From Mariniflexile jejuense (GTDB taxonomy: Bacteria; Bacteroidota; Bacteroidia; Flavobacteriales; Flavobacteriaceae), in NCBI RefSeq assembly GCF_042675665.1, contig NZ_JBHTJI010000022.1, positions 124,001 to 188,000 on the forward strand: a stretch of 64,000 bases of DNA. The letters are read 5' to 3'. Below, piece by piece: positions 53,464-61,033 of the stretch (positions are counted from its first letter, which is position 1; each line of letters begins with the position of its first letter). Under the pieces are notes generated by a model. That model saw only the letters and a list, made by a program, of their open reading frames with translations. It had not been told where the DNA came from and did no database searches. A program made the position numbers and the translations under genes.

Positions 53464-54048
53464 CTATTCAAATGTGTTTTTTATAACTTTTTCAATTCGT
53501 TTATCTGGTACAAGCCAAATAATGGCGACTAATACAAAAGTAACGCCCGAAATATAGACATTAAAAAATGCCGAAATTATCCCTATTATATAAAAAATAG
53601 GAGATACTTTTCCTTTTAAATCTTTACCTAAAGCTTTAGCTAAGATAGATTCTTTACCATGACTTTTTATAATTAAAAATTGCAAGATAAAATATGCTAA
53701 AGCTGCACCTAATAACACAATACCATATAAAAATACCGATGCTGATGAGAAATGGTTTTCACCCATCCAACCGGAAACAAACGGAATTAACGACAACCAA
53801 AACAATAAATGCATATTTGCCCACAAAATACTACCTGTTACATGCTTTACGGTTTGCATCATATGATGGTGATTGTTCCAATATATAGCAACATAAATAA
53901 AACTAAGAATGTAACTTCCAAAAACAGGGAAAAGAGGTTTTAAATCGTCAAAATTACCACCATGTGGTACTTTTAATTCTAAAACCATTATGGTAATTAC
54001 TATTGCCAAAACACCATCGGTAAATGCTTCAAGTCTGCCTTTTGTCAT
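53464..54048 (-). CDS. TMEM175/DUF1211-family channel protein
   Basis: A 194-residue protein with about six helices. The signature GRLEAFTDGVLAIVITIMVLEL (the RxxxFSDGVxAI filter motif, with Thr for Ser) is at residues about 4-25, and an aromatic/His patch IYWNNHHHMMQTV follows. TMEM175-type proteins conduct potassium. The ATG at 54048 is preferred to the TTG one codon upstream. Lies between bshB1 and the photolyase operon. Confidence 0.85.
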   Translation of the reverse strand: MTKGRLEAFTDGVLAIVITIMVLELKVPHGGNFDDLKPLFPVFGSYILSFIYVAIYWNNHHHMMQTVKHVTGSILWANMHLLFWLSLIPFVSGWMGENHFSSASVFLYGIVLLGAALAYFILQFLIIKSHGKESILAKALGKDLKGKVSPIFYIIGIISAFFNVYISGVTFVLVAIIWLVPDKRIEKVIKNTFE

Positions 54049-54122
54049 CAATAAAATTTAATATTATGAAATACTAAATTACGTAAAGTCTCTAAAAAAA
54101 GGTAATAATAATGAATTAAAAC

Positions 54123-55427
54123 TTATTGAAGTGCTTCTTTATAAACTCTTAAACAACGCTCTCTAGCAAAGGTATGGTCTACAATAGGTTGCGGATAGGT
54201 TAATTCCTGAAAATCAGGTGTCCATTTTTTAATATAAGCTAAATTTTTATCAAACTTTTCTATTTGTGTAGTTGGGTTAAAAATACGAAAATATGGTGCT
54301 GCATCTACACCACAACCTGCTACCCATTGCCAATTACCAACATTACTAGCCATATCATAATCGTGCAGTTTTTCAGCAAAATAAGCTTCACCCCAACGCC
54401 AATCGATAAGTAAATGTTTGCATAAAAAACTACCAACCAACATACGTACACGATTATGCATAAACCCAGTTTCATTAAGTTGGCGCATACCAGCATCAAC
54501 CAACGGATAGCCTGTTTTGCCTTCGCACCATGCTTTAAATTCGGTTTCGTTATTTCGCCATACTATACGATCGTACTGCGGTTTAAAACTTTGTGTTGCG
54601 GTATGTGGATAATGCCATAAAATGTGCATAAAAAATTCGCGCCAAATAAGTTCTTGCCAAAATATTTGATTTTCTTCTGCTATGGCCTTTTGAACCATTT
54701 TTCGAATACTTACTGTGCCAAAACGTAAATGTGGACCTAATTTAGAAGTAGCATCTTGCGAAGGAAAATTACGTTTTGCTTCATAATTTTGAATTATCGT
54801 TGGTGTAATCGTATAATTTTCAATAGGTTGATTTGATGGTTTAAAGCCTATTTTTGAAAGTTCCAAATTAGGCAACACCTTGTTTTTTAGCAAGTTATTA
54901 AAATGATTTTCGGTATTAAAATTCTTTAAAGTAATAGTTTTAAATTTCGCTTTCCATGTTTTCATGTATGGTGTGTAAACCACATAAGGTGTTCCATCAC
55001 TTTTTACAATCTCGTTTTTTTCGAATATAACTTGGTCTTTATAGGTTTTAAATTCAATACTATTCTCTTTTAAAAAAGATTCAATTTCTAAATCGCGTTT
55101 TATAGCATAGGGTTCATAATCATGGTTTGTGTAAACTGCATTAATCGTATAGTTTTCAATAAGATTTTTGTAAACTTCTATTGGTTTTCCATGCAGAATG
55201 GCTAAACTACTATCGTATTTATTTTGCAAAATTTCCCTTATAGCTTGCAACGTGTTGTGAATAAAAGTAACTCGGGCATCATCTTCGGGAAGTTTATTTA
55301 ATATTTCAGAATCAAAAATAAAAATTGGTAAAACTGGAAAATCACCTTTTAAGGCTTCGTACAAAGCCTTGTTATCATCTAACCTTAAATCGCGACGAAA
55401 CCAAAATATGTTTACAGATTGTTTCAT
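54123..55427 (-). CDS. phrB: Deoxyribodipyrimidine (CPD-type) photolyase
   Basis: A 434-residue blue-light DNA repair enzyme that splits cyclobutane pyrimidine dimers using FAD. The N-terminal antenna domain begins NIFWFRRDLRLDDNKAL. The FAD domain has WREFFMHILWHYP, and the Trp/flavin region NVGNWQWVAGCGVDAAPY with RIFNPTTQIEKFD, the full class I pattern. It is the last gene of a large minus-strand operon that has three more photolyase-superfamily genes. Directly follows the SRPBCC gene with no gap. Confidence 0.95.
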   Translation of the reverse strand: MKQSVNIFWFRRDLRLDDNKALYEALKGDFPVLPIFIFDSEILNKLPEDDARVTFIHNTLQAIREILQNKYDSSLAILHGKPIEVYKNLIENYTINAVYTNHDYEPYAIKRDLEIESFLKENSIEFKTYKDQVIFEKNEIVKSDGTPYVVYTPYMKTWKAKFKTITLKNFNTENHFNNLLKNKVLPNLELSKIGFKPSNQPIENYTITPTIIQNYEAKRNFPSQDATSKLGPHLRFGTVSIRKMVQKAIAEENQIFWQELIWREFFMHILWHYPHTATQSFKPQYDRIVWRNNETEFKAWCEGKTGYPLVDAGMRQLNETGFMHNRVRMLVGSFLCKHLLIDWRWGEAYFAEKLHDYDMASNVGNWQWVAGCGVDAAPYFRIFNPTTQIEKFDKNLAYIKKWTPDFQELTYPQPIVDHTFARERCLRVYKEALQ

Positions 55428-55889
55428 TTAATATTTGCCAAAAAGTTCTTCAAGCTTTTTAGCTCGGTAATTAAAAATTTCTTCAAGTTTGGGCTTCACT
55501 AAAATTGGATGCATTAAGGTTCCTAAAAACCCAAAAGGTAGTTTGTAATCTATAATATCTTCCATTTCAACACCACCTTCAATTTCTTTAATAAAATGTT
55601 TATGATGCCAAAGCGCATAGGGTCCAAAGCGTTGTTCATCAACAAAATATTGATTATCTATTACATGTGTAATTTCGGTAACCCACTTAGTTTTTATTCC
55701 TAAAACTGGCGTTACAATGTATTGAATAATTTGTCCTGCAAACATGGGCTTTTCGGCTCCAGAAATAATATTAAAACCCATATAATCTGGTGTAATTGTT
55801 TTTAGGTTTTTAGGACTTGATAAAAACGCCCAAGCCTGATTAACAGTTATGGGCAAATTTTGTTTTTTATGTAGTGTGAAAATTGTCAT
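55428..55889 (-). CDS. SRPBCC family protein in the photolyase operon
   Basis: A 153-residue START-like fold protein beginning LPITVNQAWAFLSSPKNLKTI and ending with a long helix (FNYRAKKLEELFGKY). It contains FGPYALWHHKHFIKEIEGG. The family binds hydrophobic or aromatic ligands, but which one here is unknown. Its place between tspO and phrB suggests a role in the photobiological context, for example handling of a pigment or lipid. It is unlike the SRPBCC protein at 16898 in sequence. Confidence 0.78.
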   Translation of the reverse strand: MTIFTLHKKQNLPITVNQAWAFLSSPKNLKTITPDYMGFNIISGAEKPMFAGQIIQYIVTPVLGIKTKWVTEITHVIDNQYFVDEQRFGPYALWHHKHFIKEIEGGVEMEDIIDYKLPFGFLGTLMHPILVKPKLEEIFNYRAKKLEELFGKY

Positions 55890-55891
55890 TT

Positions 55892-56353
55892 TTAATTATA
55901 AAGTAATATGTAAAGATTTAATGAAGAAGCTATACACAACCATAGAAAATATGGCATAATTAATATGGTTTTAAACTTCATAATTTTTAAATAATCTAAC
56001 GAAAAAATAGCAATAACACTTGTAAGCGCAAGTATTACCACCAAACCAAAAGCTATTAAATGTTGATTGAAAAAAATGAAGTTCCAACTTACGTTTAAGA
56101 TAAACTGTACCGTAAAAAGTATTTTTTCTTTAGTATTTGATAGTTGTAAAAAAAGGTAAGCCATGTAAAATGAAAAACAAACCATTATAGTACTCCAAGC
56201 AGCTCCAAAAACCCAACCAGGTGGCGTCCAAGGTGCTTTGTTTAGTTGTATATACCAATTAGTTTGCGGACCATTATCCATCAACCAAACACCAATTGCT
56301 AAAGCGCCAAAGTTTATTATTAAAAATACTGCAACTAATTTAATTAATTTCAT
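55892..56353 (-). CDS. tspO: TspO/MBR family membrane protein
   Basis: A 153-residue five-helix protein of the translocator family, which binds porphyrins and is linked to oxygen and light stress. The signature NKAPWTPPGWVFGAAWSTIM near residues 38-57 is typical, as is the WNFIFFNQHLIAFGLV segment near 90-105. The start overlaps the Lacal_2735-type gene by 14 bases. In this light-stress operon it fits handling of tetrapyrrole-derived oxidative damage, which is inference. Confidence 0.9.
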   Translation of the reverse strand: MKLIKLVAVFLIINFGALAIGVWLMDNGPQTNWYIQLNKAPWTPPGWVFGAAWSTIMVCFSFYMAYLFLQLSNTKEKILFTVQFILNVSWNFIFFNQHLIAFGLVVILALTSVIAIFSLDYLKIMKFKTILIMPYFLWLCIASSLNLYILLYN

Positions 56354-56522
56354 GTGCTTTTTTTAGCTGTTCTATTTTTGGTATTAAGGCTTGTGCCATA
56401 GCATATTTTTCATCACTTAGTTTTCTATTAATGCTTGAAAGTTCATACCATTCTTTCATTAACTTTTTAAAATTACTTTCTAATTTCTCAATTTCAGATT
56501 TTTTTCTAAATAAATTAAACAT
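56340..56522 (-). CDS. Lacal_2735 family small protein
   Basis: A 60-residue helical, charged protein, MFNLFRKKSEIEKLESNFKK and a Lys/Glu-rich remainder ending IEQLKKAHEIN, matching the short flavobacterial family named after Lacal_2735. Role unknown. Its stop overlaps the TspO start by 14 bases and its start is 5 bases from the glutathione peroxidase stop, so it is a true member of the transcript. Confidence 0.78.
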   Translation of the reverse strand: MFNLFRKKSEIEKLESNFKKLMKEWYELSSINRKLSDEKYAMAQALIPKIEQLKKAHEIN

Positions 56523-56527
56523 AGCTT

Positions 56528-57067
56528 TTATTTTAAATGATTTATTATTTTGGCATCTAAAGGATTTGTAATTGAAAAATAATAATCAATTAATTCGCCT
56601 TTTTTTCCAACTAAATATTTTTGAAAATTCCATTTCACTGTTGAACTTGAACTTCCATTTTTTTCCTTTTGTGTTAACCATTGATATAATGGGTGTTGCG
56701 TATTTCCTTTAACATCAATCTTTTCTGTCATTAAAAACGTAACACCATAATTTTGCTTGCAAAATGTTTCTATTTCTTTAAAAGTGCCAGGTTCTTGCCC
56801 ACCAAATTGATTACATGGAACACCTATAACTACAAGCTTGTTTTTGTAAGTATCATAAAGCTTTTGTAAATCTTCATATTGCCCTGTAAAACCACATTTT
56901 GAAGCCACATTTACAAATAAAATATATTTGTTTTTATAATCTGAAAGCTGAATTGATTCGCCTGATAATGAATTTATTTTTATAGAATAAATTGATTCTG
57001 TTGGTTCTGTTTTGGGTGATGAACTAAATATTGAAAACATACAAAAAGATATAATTATTAATTTCAT
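56528..57067 (-). CDS. Glutathione peroxidase family (thiol peroxidase)
   Basis: A 179-residue exported Cys-type peroxidase. The nucleophile is Cys58 (NVASKCGFTGQY), the catalytic partners are Gln87 (PCNQFGGQEPG) and Trp146-Asn147 (VKWNFQKYLV). The first 22 residues are a likely signal peptide, so it acts in the periplasm. In non-glutathione flavobacteria it probably uses thioredoxin-type reductants, and the resolving Cys may be Cys103. Co-transcribed with the SDR gene 6 bases upstream. Confidence 0.88.
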   Translation of the reverse strand: MKLIIISFCMFSIFSSSPKTEPTESIYSIKINSLSGESIQLSDYKNKYILFVNVASKCGFTGQYEDLQKLYDTYKNKLVVIGVPCNQFGGQEPGTFKEIETFCKQNYGVTFLMTEKIDVKGNTQHPLYQWLTQKEKNGSSSSTVKWNFQKYLVGKKGELIDYYFSITNPLDAKIINHLK

Positions 57068-57073
57068 TTTTAT

Positions 57074-57763
57074 TTAGATTTTAAAAGATACAATACCAGA
57101 ATCCATCTGAAAAACTTGTCCTGAAATTGACAAAGCACTATCTGATAGTAAAAATATACCCATATTAGCAACTTCTTCTGGATTCAAGATTTTTTTTAGA
57201 GGATGACGCTCTGTAATTGATTCTATCATTTTTTCATTTTTTAATAGTTTTGAAGCTAATTCTGTATTTGTAACTGTTGGTGCAATAGCATTTATCCTTA
57301 TGGTTGGTGCAAGTTCTGCGCCTAATGATTTTACCAAGCCTTCAACACCAGATTTTGCTGTTGCAATACTTGCATGATACGGCATTCCTAATTTTGAAGC
57401 TACGGTACTAAATAGCAAAATAGAAGGATTACTACCCTTTTTAAGTGCGTTTAAATAGTGCTGAATAGCTTTTACTGCACCAAGAACATTAATTTCAAAA
57501 TCGTCTTTAAAATCATCTATACTCAATCGTGATATTGGCTTTAAGTTTATGCTTCCTGGGCAATAAATTAAACCGTCTATAACTTCAATTTCGGGCAAGT
57601 TATCTTTTAAAACATCACAAGTATAGTTTGTTAAATTTGGTGATTGAAATTCTGGAATTGAACGACTAATATTAATAACCTTACAAGTATTGACTAAGTT
57701 TTTCACAATAGCATTTCCTATGCCTTTACTTCCACCAATTATGACTATGGTTTTCATATGCAT
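57074..57763 (-). CDS. SDR-fold oxidoreductase lacking the catalytic Tyr
   Basis: A 229-residue short-chain dehydrogenase. The dinucleotide motif GGSKGIG (10-16) and the C-terminal GQVFQMDSGIVS are typical. The YxxxK site is altered: Lys137 is present (IATAKSG) but the residue four before it is Ile133, not Tyr, as in a distinct SDR subgroup seen near photolyases. It may be a pterin-linked reductase or a non-catalytic binding protein. The ATG at 57763 overlaps the preceding stop by one base; ATG 57757 is an alternative. Confidence 0.85.
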   Translation of the reverse strand: MHMKTIVIIGGSKGIGNAIVKNLVNTCKVINISRSIPEFQSPNLTNYTCDVLKDNLPEIEVIDGLIYCPGSINLKPISRLSIDDFKDDFEINVLGAVKAIQHYLNALKKGSNPSILLFSTVASKLGMPYHASIATAKSGVEGLVKSLGAELAPTIRINAIAPTVTNTELASKLLKNEKMIESITERHPLKKILNPEEVANMGIFLLSDSALSISGQVFQMDSGIVSFKI

Positions 57764-57993
57764 TATAAATTTGCTATTAAATGTTTTCCATTTAATCGTT
57801 TTTCTACTTTTCGCTTTATTGCTGTTAAACGCTTCATAATATCCATAATTTGAGCATCTTTTTGGCGTTTATAAATTTCATTTAAACCAAGAATTAATGT
57901 CTTTGCTTTTCTTGAAATTTCAATTCTATCGCTTGTTGTAAGTGATTTTAATTTTGTTTGTTCGAATTCTAAAGCTTCATTTATAACATCCAT
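57763..57993 (-). CDS. Small helical protein in the photolyase operon
   Basis: A 76-residue protein (MDVINEALEFEQTKLKSLTT to RKVEKRLNGKHLIANL) that is predominantly helical and Lys/Arg-rich. No family is recognised. The start chosen is the ATG at 57993, with the folE stop just upstream; the frame is open further upstream into folE but this is not needed. Its stop overlaps the SDR ATG (TAATG), so the two are coupled. Confidence 0.65.
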   Translation of the reverse strand: MDVINEALEFEQTKLKSLTTSDRIEISRKAKTLILGLNEIYKRQKDAQIMDIMKRLTAIKRKVEKRLNGKHLIANL

Positions 57994-57997
57994 GAGA

Positions 57998-58693
57998 TTA
58001 ATTTTTAAGGTAATTTTGTAATTCTGCAATTTTTTCGGAAGTATTGAATTTTCCACCAAAATAAGAGGTAACAGTTGCTGATGATTCATCTTTTATACCG
58101 CGAGACGATACACATAAATGTTTTGCATCTATAATTACTGCAACATCATCGGTTCCTAAAATTTGTTTTAAATCTTCGGCTATTTGATTTGTTAATCGCT
58201 CTTGTACTTGTGGTCGTTTTGCATAGTATTGTACGATTCTGTTTAGTTTTGACAATCCTATTACTTTCCCTGAAGAAATATAAGCCACGTGTGCTTTACC
58301 AATAATTGGCACAAAATGATGTTCGCAATTAGAGTAAAACGAAATGTTTTTTTCAACTAACATTTGATTGTATTGATATTTGTTATCAAACAATGCTATT
58401 TTTGGTTTATTAGCCGGATTTAACCCAGAAAAAATTTCATCAATATACATTTTAGCAACACGTTCTGGTGTTCCTTTTAAGGAGTCGTCGGTTAAATCTA
58501 AACCCATAACATCCATAATTTCTTCAAACAATAAAGAAATTCTGTGTTTTTTTTCTGAATCAGAAAGTTTAAATGCATCTTTCTTCATAGGAGTTTGTAA
58601 ACCTGTATACAAATGGTCGTCTCCTATATCTTCATGTGAAAATCCATTAAGTTTACGATGATTTTTTTTGTTTACTACTGTTTGTGTATTCAT
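57998..58693 (-). CDS. folE: GTP cyclohydrolase I
   Basis: Converts GTP to dihydroneopterin triphosphate, the entry to folate or pterin synthesis. The 231 residues have an N-terminal extension of about 45 residues; zinc ligands Cys123 and His126 (NCEHHFVP) and Cys194 (HLCVSSRG) are visible, and the substrate motif GTPERVAKMY is at 74-83. It lies within an operon for cryptochromes and photolyases, so one possible use is to make pterin antenna cofactor (methenyltetrahydrofolate). Starts at ATG 58693. Confidence 0.95.
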   Translation of the reverse strand: MNTQTVVNKKNHRKLNGFSHEDIGDDHLYTGLQTPMKKDAFKLSDSEKKHRISLLFEEIMDVMGLDLTDDSLKGTPERVAKMYIDEIFSGLNPANKPKIALFDNKYQYNQMLVEKNISFYSNCEHHFVPIIGKAHVAYISSGKVIGLSKLNRIVQYYAKRPQVQERLTNQIAEDLKQILGTDDVAVIIDAKHLCVSSRGIKDESSATVTSYFGGKFNTSEKIAELQNYLKN

Positions 58694-58747
58694 AGCGTCT
58701 TTTTTGTGTGCTGTCTTTATGTACTCATCTCATAAAGCAAAGCAGCG

Positions 58748-59020
58748 TTATCGTTTTGATATTGAGTTGTTTGAAATTATTTTTTGTCGTGAACATTTAA
58801 AACGACCTTTATCAAATGTTCTTAATTTTTCATGTTTTGTTTTTCTTCCTTGAACACGTTTTCGCCACATTTTGAAACTACTAAGTTTCATTTGTTTGCG
58901 CATTAGTTCAATAACTTCTTGCTCTTTTAAACCAAACTGAATTGTAATCGCTTCAAATGGTGTTCTGTCTTCCCAAGCCATTTCAATAATACGGTCAATA
59001 TGTTGTTCATTTAATATCAT
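58748..59020 (-). CDS. TIGR03643 family protein
   Basis: A 90-residue protein beginning MILNEQHIDRIIEMAWEDRT and continuing FEAITIQFGLKEQEVIELMRKQ, a helix-turn-helix-like arrangement, then a basic tail SSFKMWRKRVQGRKTKHEKL. This is the TIGR03643 family, whose members recur near photolyases; role unknown, possibly nucleic acid binding. The tail is longer here, running to SNNSISKR. It overlaps the following 141-residue gene by 4 bases (ATGA-type). Confidence 0.85.
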   Translation of the reverse strand: MILNEQHIDRIIEMAWEDRTPFEAITIQFGLKEQEVIELMRKQMKLSSFKMWRKRVQGRKTKHEKLRTFDKGRFKCSRQKIISNNSISKR

Positions 59021-59442
59021 GGTTTAACAGAATATTGTTCTTCATATTTTGCTTTTAAATCTAGCAGCTTGTTAAAAAATAATTTATTTTCTTTTAAGGT
59101 GATGCTGTTTTTAAAACGGATATAACGTCCTTGGGCATGTATACTTCTTAAATTTGTTTTATAAATAACTAATTGGTAATAAGGAATAACCCAAGTATAA
59201 TTTTTTAATGCTTTGTTAATTCTAATTAAAATACCTAATGGTCGTAATTCAATATTGGCATAACTAGCATCATCAACAACGTTTATATATTGTTTCATGT
59301 TAGGGCTAACCTCTTCTATAATCATTCTCTTAGAGCCAATACCTTTCATTCTTATAGATTTTATAATACTATAAGGTTTGCCTACTAAGTCATTAATTAG
59401 TTCAATATTTACCTTATTTGAATATGTTGTATCTAGTATCAT
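59017..59442 (-). CDS. Unknown protein in the photolyase operon
   Basis: A 141-residue soluble protein, MILDTTYSNKVNIELINDLV, with mixed strands and a C-terminal helix (FFNKLLDLKAKYEEQYSVKP). The central part LRPLGILIRINKALKNYTW hints at a beta-rich core. No motif is recognised. It ends with the ATGA overlap into TIGR03643 and begins after a 118-base gap with a -7-like box, so it may head a second promoter unit inside the block. Confidence 0.65.
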   Translation of the reverse strand: MILDTTYSNKVNIELINDLVGKPYSIIKSIRMKGIGSKRMIIEEVSPNMKQYINVVDDASYANIELRPLGILIRINKALKNYTWVIPYYQLVIYKTNLRSIHAQGRYIRFKNSITLKENKLFFNKLLDLKAKYEEQYSVKP

Positions 59443-59456
59443 ATCATAAATATAAT

Positions 59457-59464
59457 CAAATATA
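59457..59464 (-). promoter_or_regulatory. Candidate internal promoter of the photolyase block
   Basis: TATATTTG on the minus strand matches the -7 consensus 15 bases before the start at 59442, in the only large gap between the CRY-DASH-containing unit and the folE unit. A -33 box is not clear. Confidence 0.4.
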
Positions 59465-59560
59465 CAAAATGTTTAAGTTTTTTAAATAAAGATTAAACAA
59501 TAATTAACATCTTAAAAAAATATATAGAAAAATAACCTGTATGTGAAGCAATAAAACAAG

Positions 59561-61033
59561 TTACTTTTTGGGCAAAGTGTGTTTTTTTAGTATTCTGTTT
59601 GCCTCTTTTTTTACAATTGTATTTTTTTGAAGGTTCCATAAAATTTTACTGGCCTTTTTTCGGGTTTCATCAATATTAACAATTGGGTTAGGATAATCAA
59701 TACCTAACTTAAAATTGTAAAAACCCTGTTCCATTTCAGTCATTAAATATGGTTCATGAACAAACTGAGTAGGTAATTGTATCAATTCTGGAATCCATTT
59801 TTTTATAAAAACACCTTCAGGATCATGCTCATAACTATTCTTTATTGGATTATAAATACGCAATATGTTAGTGCCAGTTTCACCAGCCTGCATTTGCAAT
59901 TGTGGAAAGTGAATTCCTGGTTCAAAATCAAGAAACATTTGAGATAGATGTTTGGAAGCATCTTGCCATGGTTGCCATAAATTATGTGTAAAAAAAGATA
60001 CCACTAAAGCGCGCATTCTAAAATTTAGATATCCTGTTTCATTAAGGCAACGCATACAAGCATCAATCAAAGGAAAGCCTGTAAATCCATTTTTCCAAGC
60101 CTCTTGATAGTTTGTTGAAATGTTTTTCTTTAGCTTTTGAAACCCTTTATTAATACTTAATGCTTCCATGGTGTGTTCCATTTCAAACTTTTGAATGAAA
60201 TGACTTTGCCAACGAAGTCGTGACATGAATGCTTCAAGTGCTTTTTTATCATGTACTATTTCCTTTAAATGGTATGCACGGTGGTAAACTTCTCGAACTG
60301 ATAAGTTTCCCCAAGCAATGTATGGCGAAATACGACTACAACCTTTTCTTGCTAATACCGGTTTAGATATGTATGCCATATAATTTTTATAACGGCCACT
60401 AAAAAATGAATCGAGGTATTTAACACCCATGGTACGACCTCCTTTTTGTAAAGGAGAATTAAGATGAGTCTCTAAACTTGGTGTATTAAATAGTTGCTCT
60501 AATTTTTCTACTTCATCAATTGATAATAATTGTTGTTCAGACGGGTTAAATTTTAATGGTTCAACTTCAAAATAGGCATTACATTTTTCAATCCACTGCT
60601 CTCTATCTTTTAATCCGCGTTGAACACCATTATTAATATTTTCGTTCCAAGTGATTTGATTGTTTTTACAAAACCTTGAAAACGATTTATCACGCTCGTA
60701 AGTAACCATAATACCAGTTTCTTGATGCGAAAATATATGAGTTATTTTAAAATAATTTAAAAGCTGATTGATAACTGGAATCATATCTGATTTAACTACC
60801 AACACTTTTGAATTATAATGTTGTAGCTGTTGATTTAAATCGATTAAAGATTGTTTAATAAAATCCCAATGGCGTTCACTGTAATGTGAATCTTCAATAA
60901 GTATTTGCTCAAAAACATAGAGTAAAAGCACTGGCTTATCTAAACTTAAAGCATTAAAAATAGCTTCATTATCTTGTAATCTTAAATCGCGTTTAAACCA
61001 AACTACACTTATATGTTTTTTATCAGTATGCAT
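59561..61033 (-). CDS. Atypical cryptochrome/photolyase-family protein
   Basis: A 490-residue flavoprotein of the photolyase superfamily. The N-terminal antenna fold begins VVWFKRDLRLQDNEAIFNAL; the FAD domain is recognisable by GFTGFPLIDACMRCLNETGY, LRWQSHFIQKFEME and RIYNP. The region matching GNWxW of classical enzymes reads FEPGIHFPQLQMQ: the flavin-proximal Trp is Leu379 and the FAD N5-facing Asn is His375. Thus the usual electron-transfer triad is broken. Whether it repairs DNA or signals is not predictable. Overlaps the FeS-type gene by 11 bases. Confidence 0.9.
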   Translation of the reverse strand: MHTDKKHISVVWFKRDLRLQDNEAIFNALSLDKPVLLLYVFEQILIEDSHYSERHWDFIKQSLIDLNQQLQHYNSKVLVVKSDMIPVINQLLNYFKITHIFSHQETGIMVTYERDKSFSRFCKNNQITWNENINNGVQRGLKDREQWIEKCNAYFEVEPLKFNPSEQQLLSIDEVEKLEQLFNTPSLETHLNSPLQKGGRTMGVKYLDSFFSGRYKNYMAYISKPVLARKGCSRISPYIAWGNLSVREVYHRAYHLKEIVHDKKALEAFMSRLRWQSHFIQKFEMEHTMEALSINKGFQKLKKNISTNYQEAWKNGFTGFPLIDACMRCLNETGYLNFRMRALVVSFFTHNLWQPWQDASKHLSQMFLDFEPGIHFPQLQMQAGETGTNILRIYNPIKNSYEHDPEGVFIKKWIPELIQLPTQFVHEPYLMTEMEQGFYNFKLGIDYPNPIVNIDETRKKASKILWNLQKNTIVKKEANRILKKHTLPKK

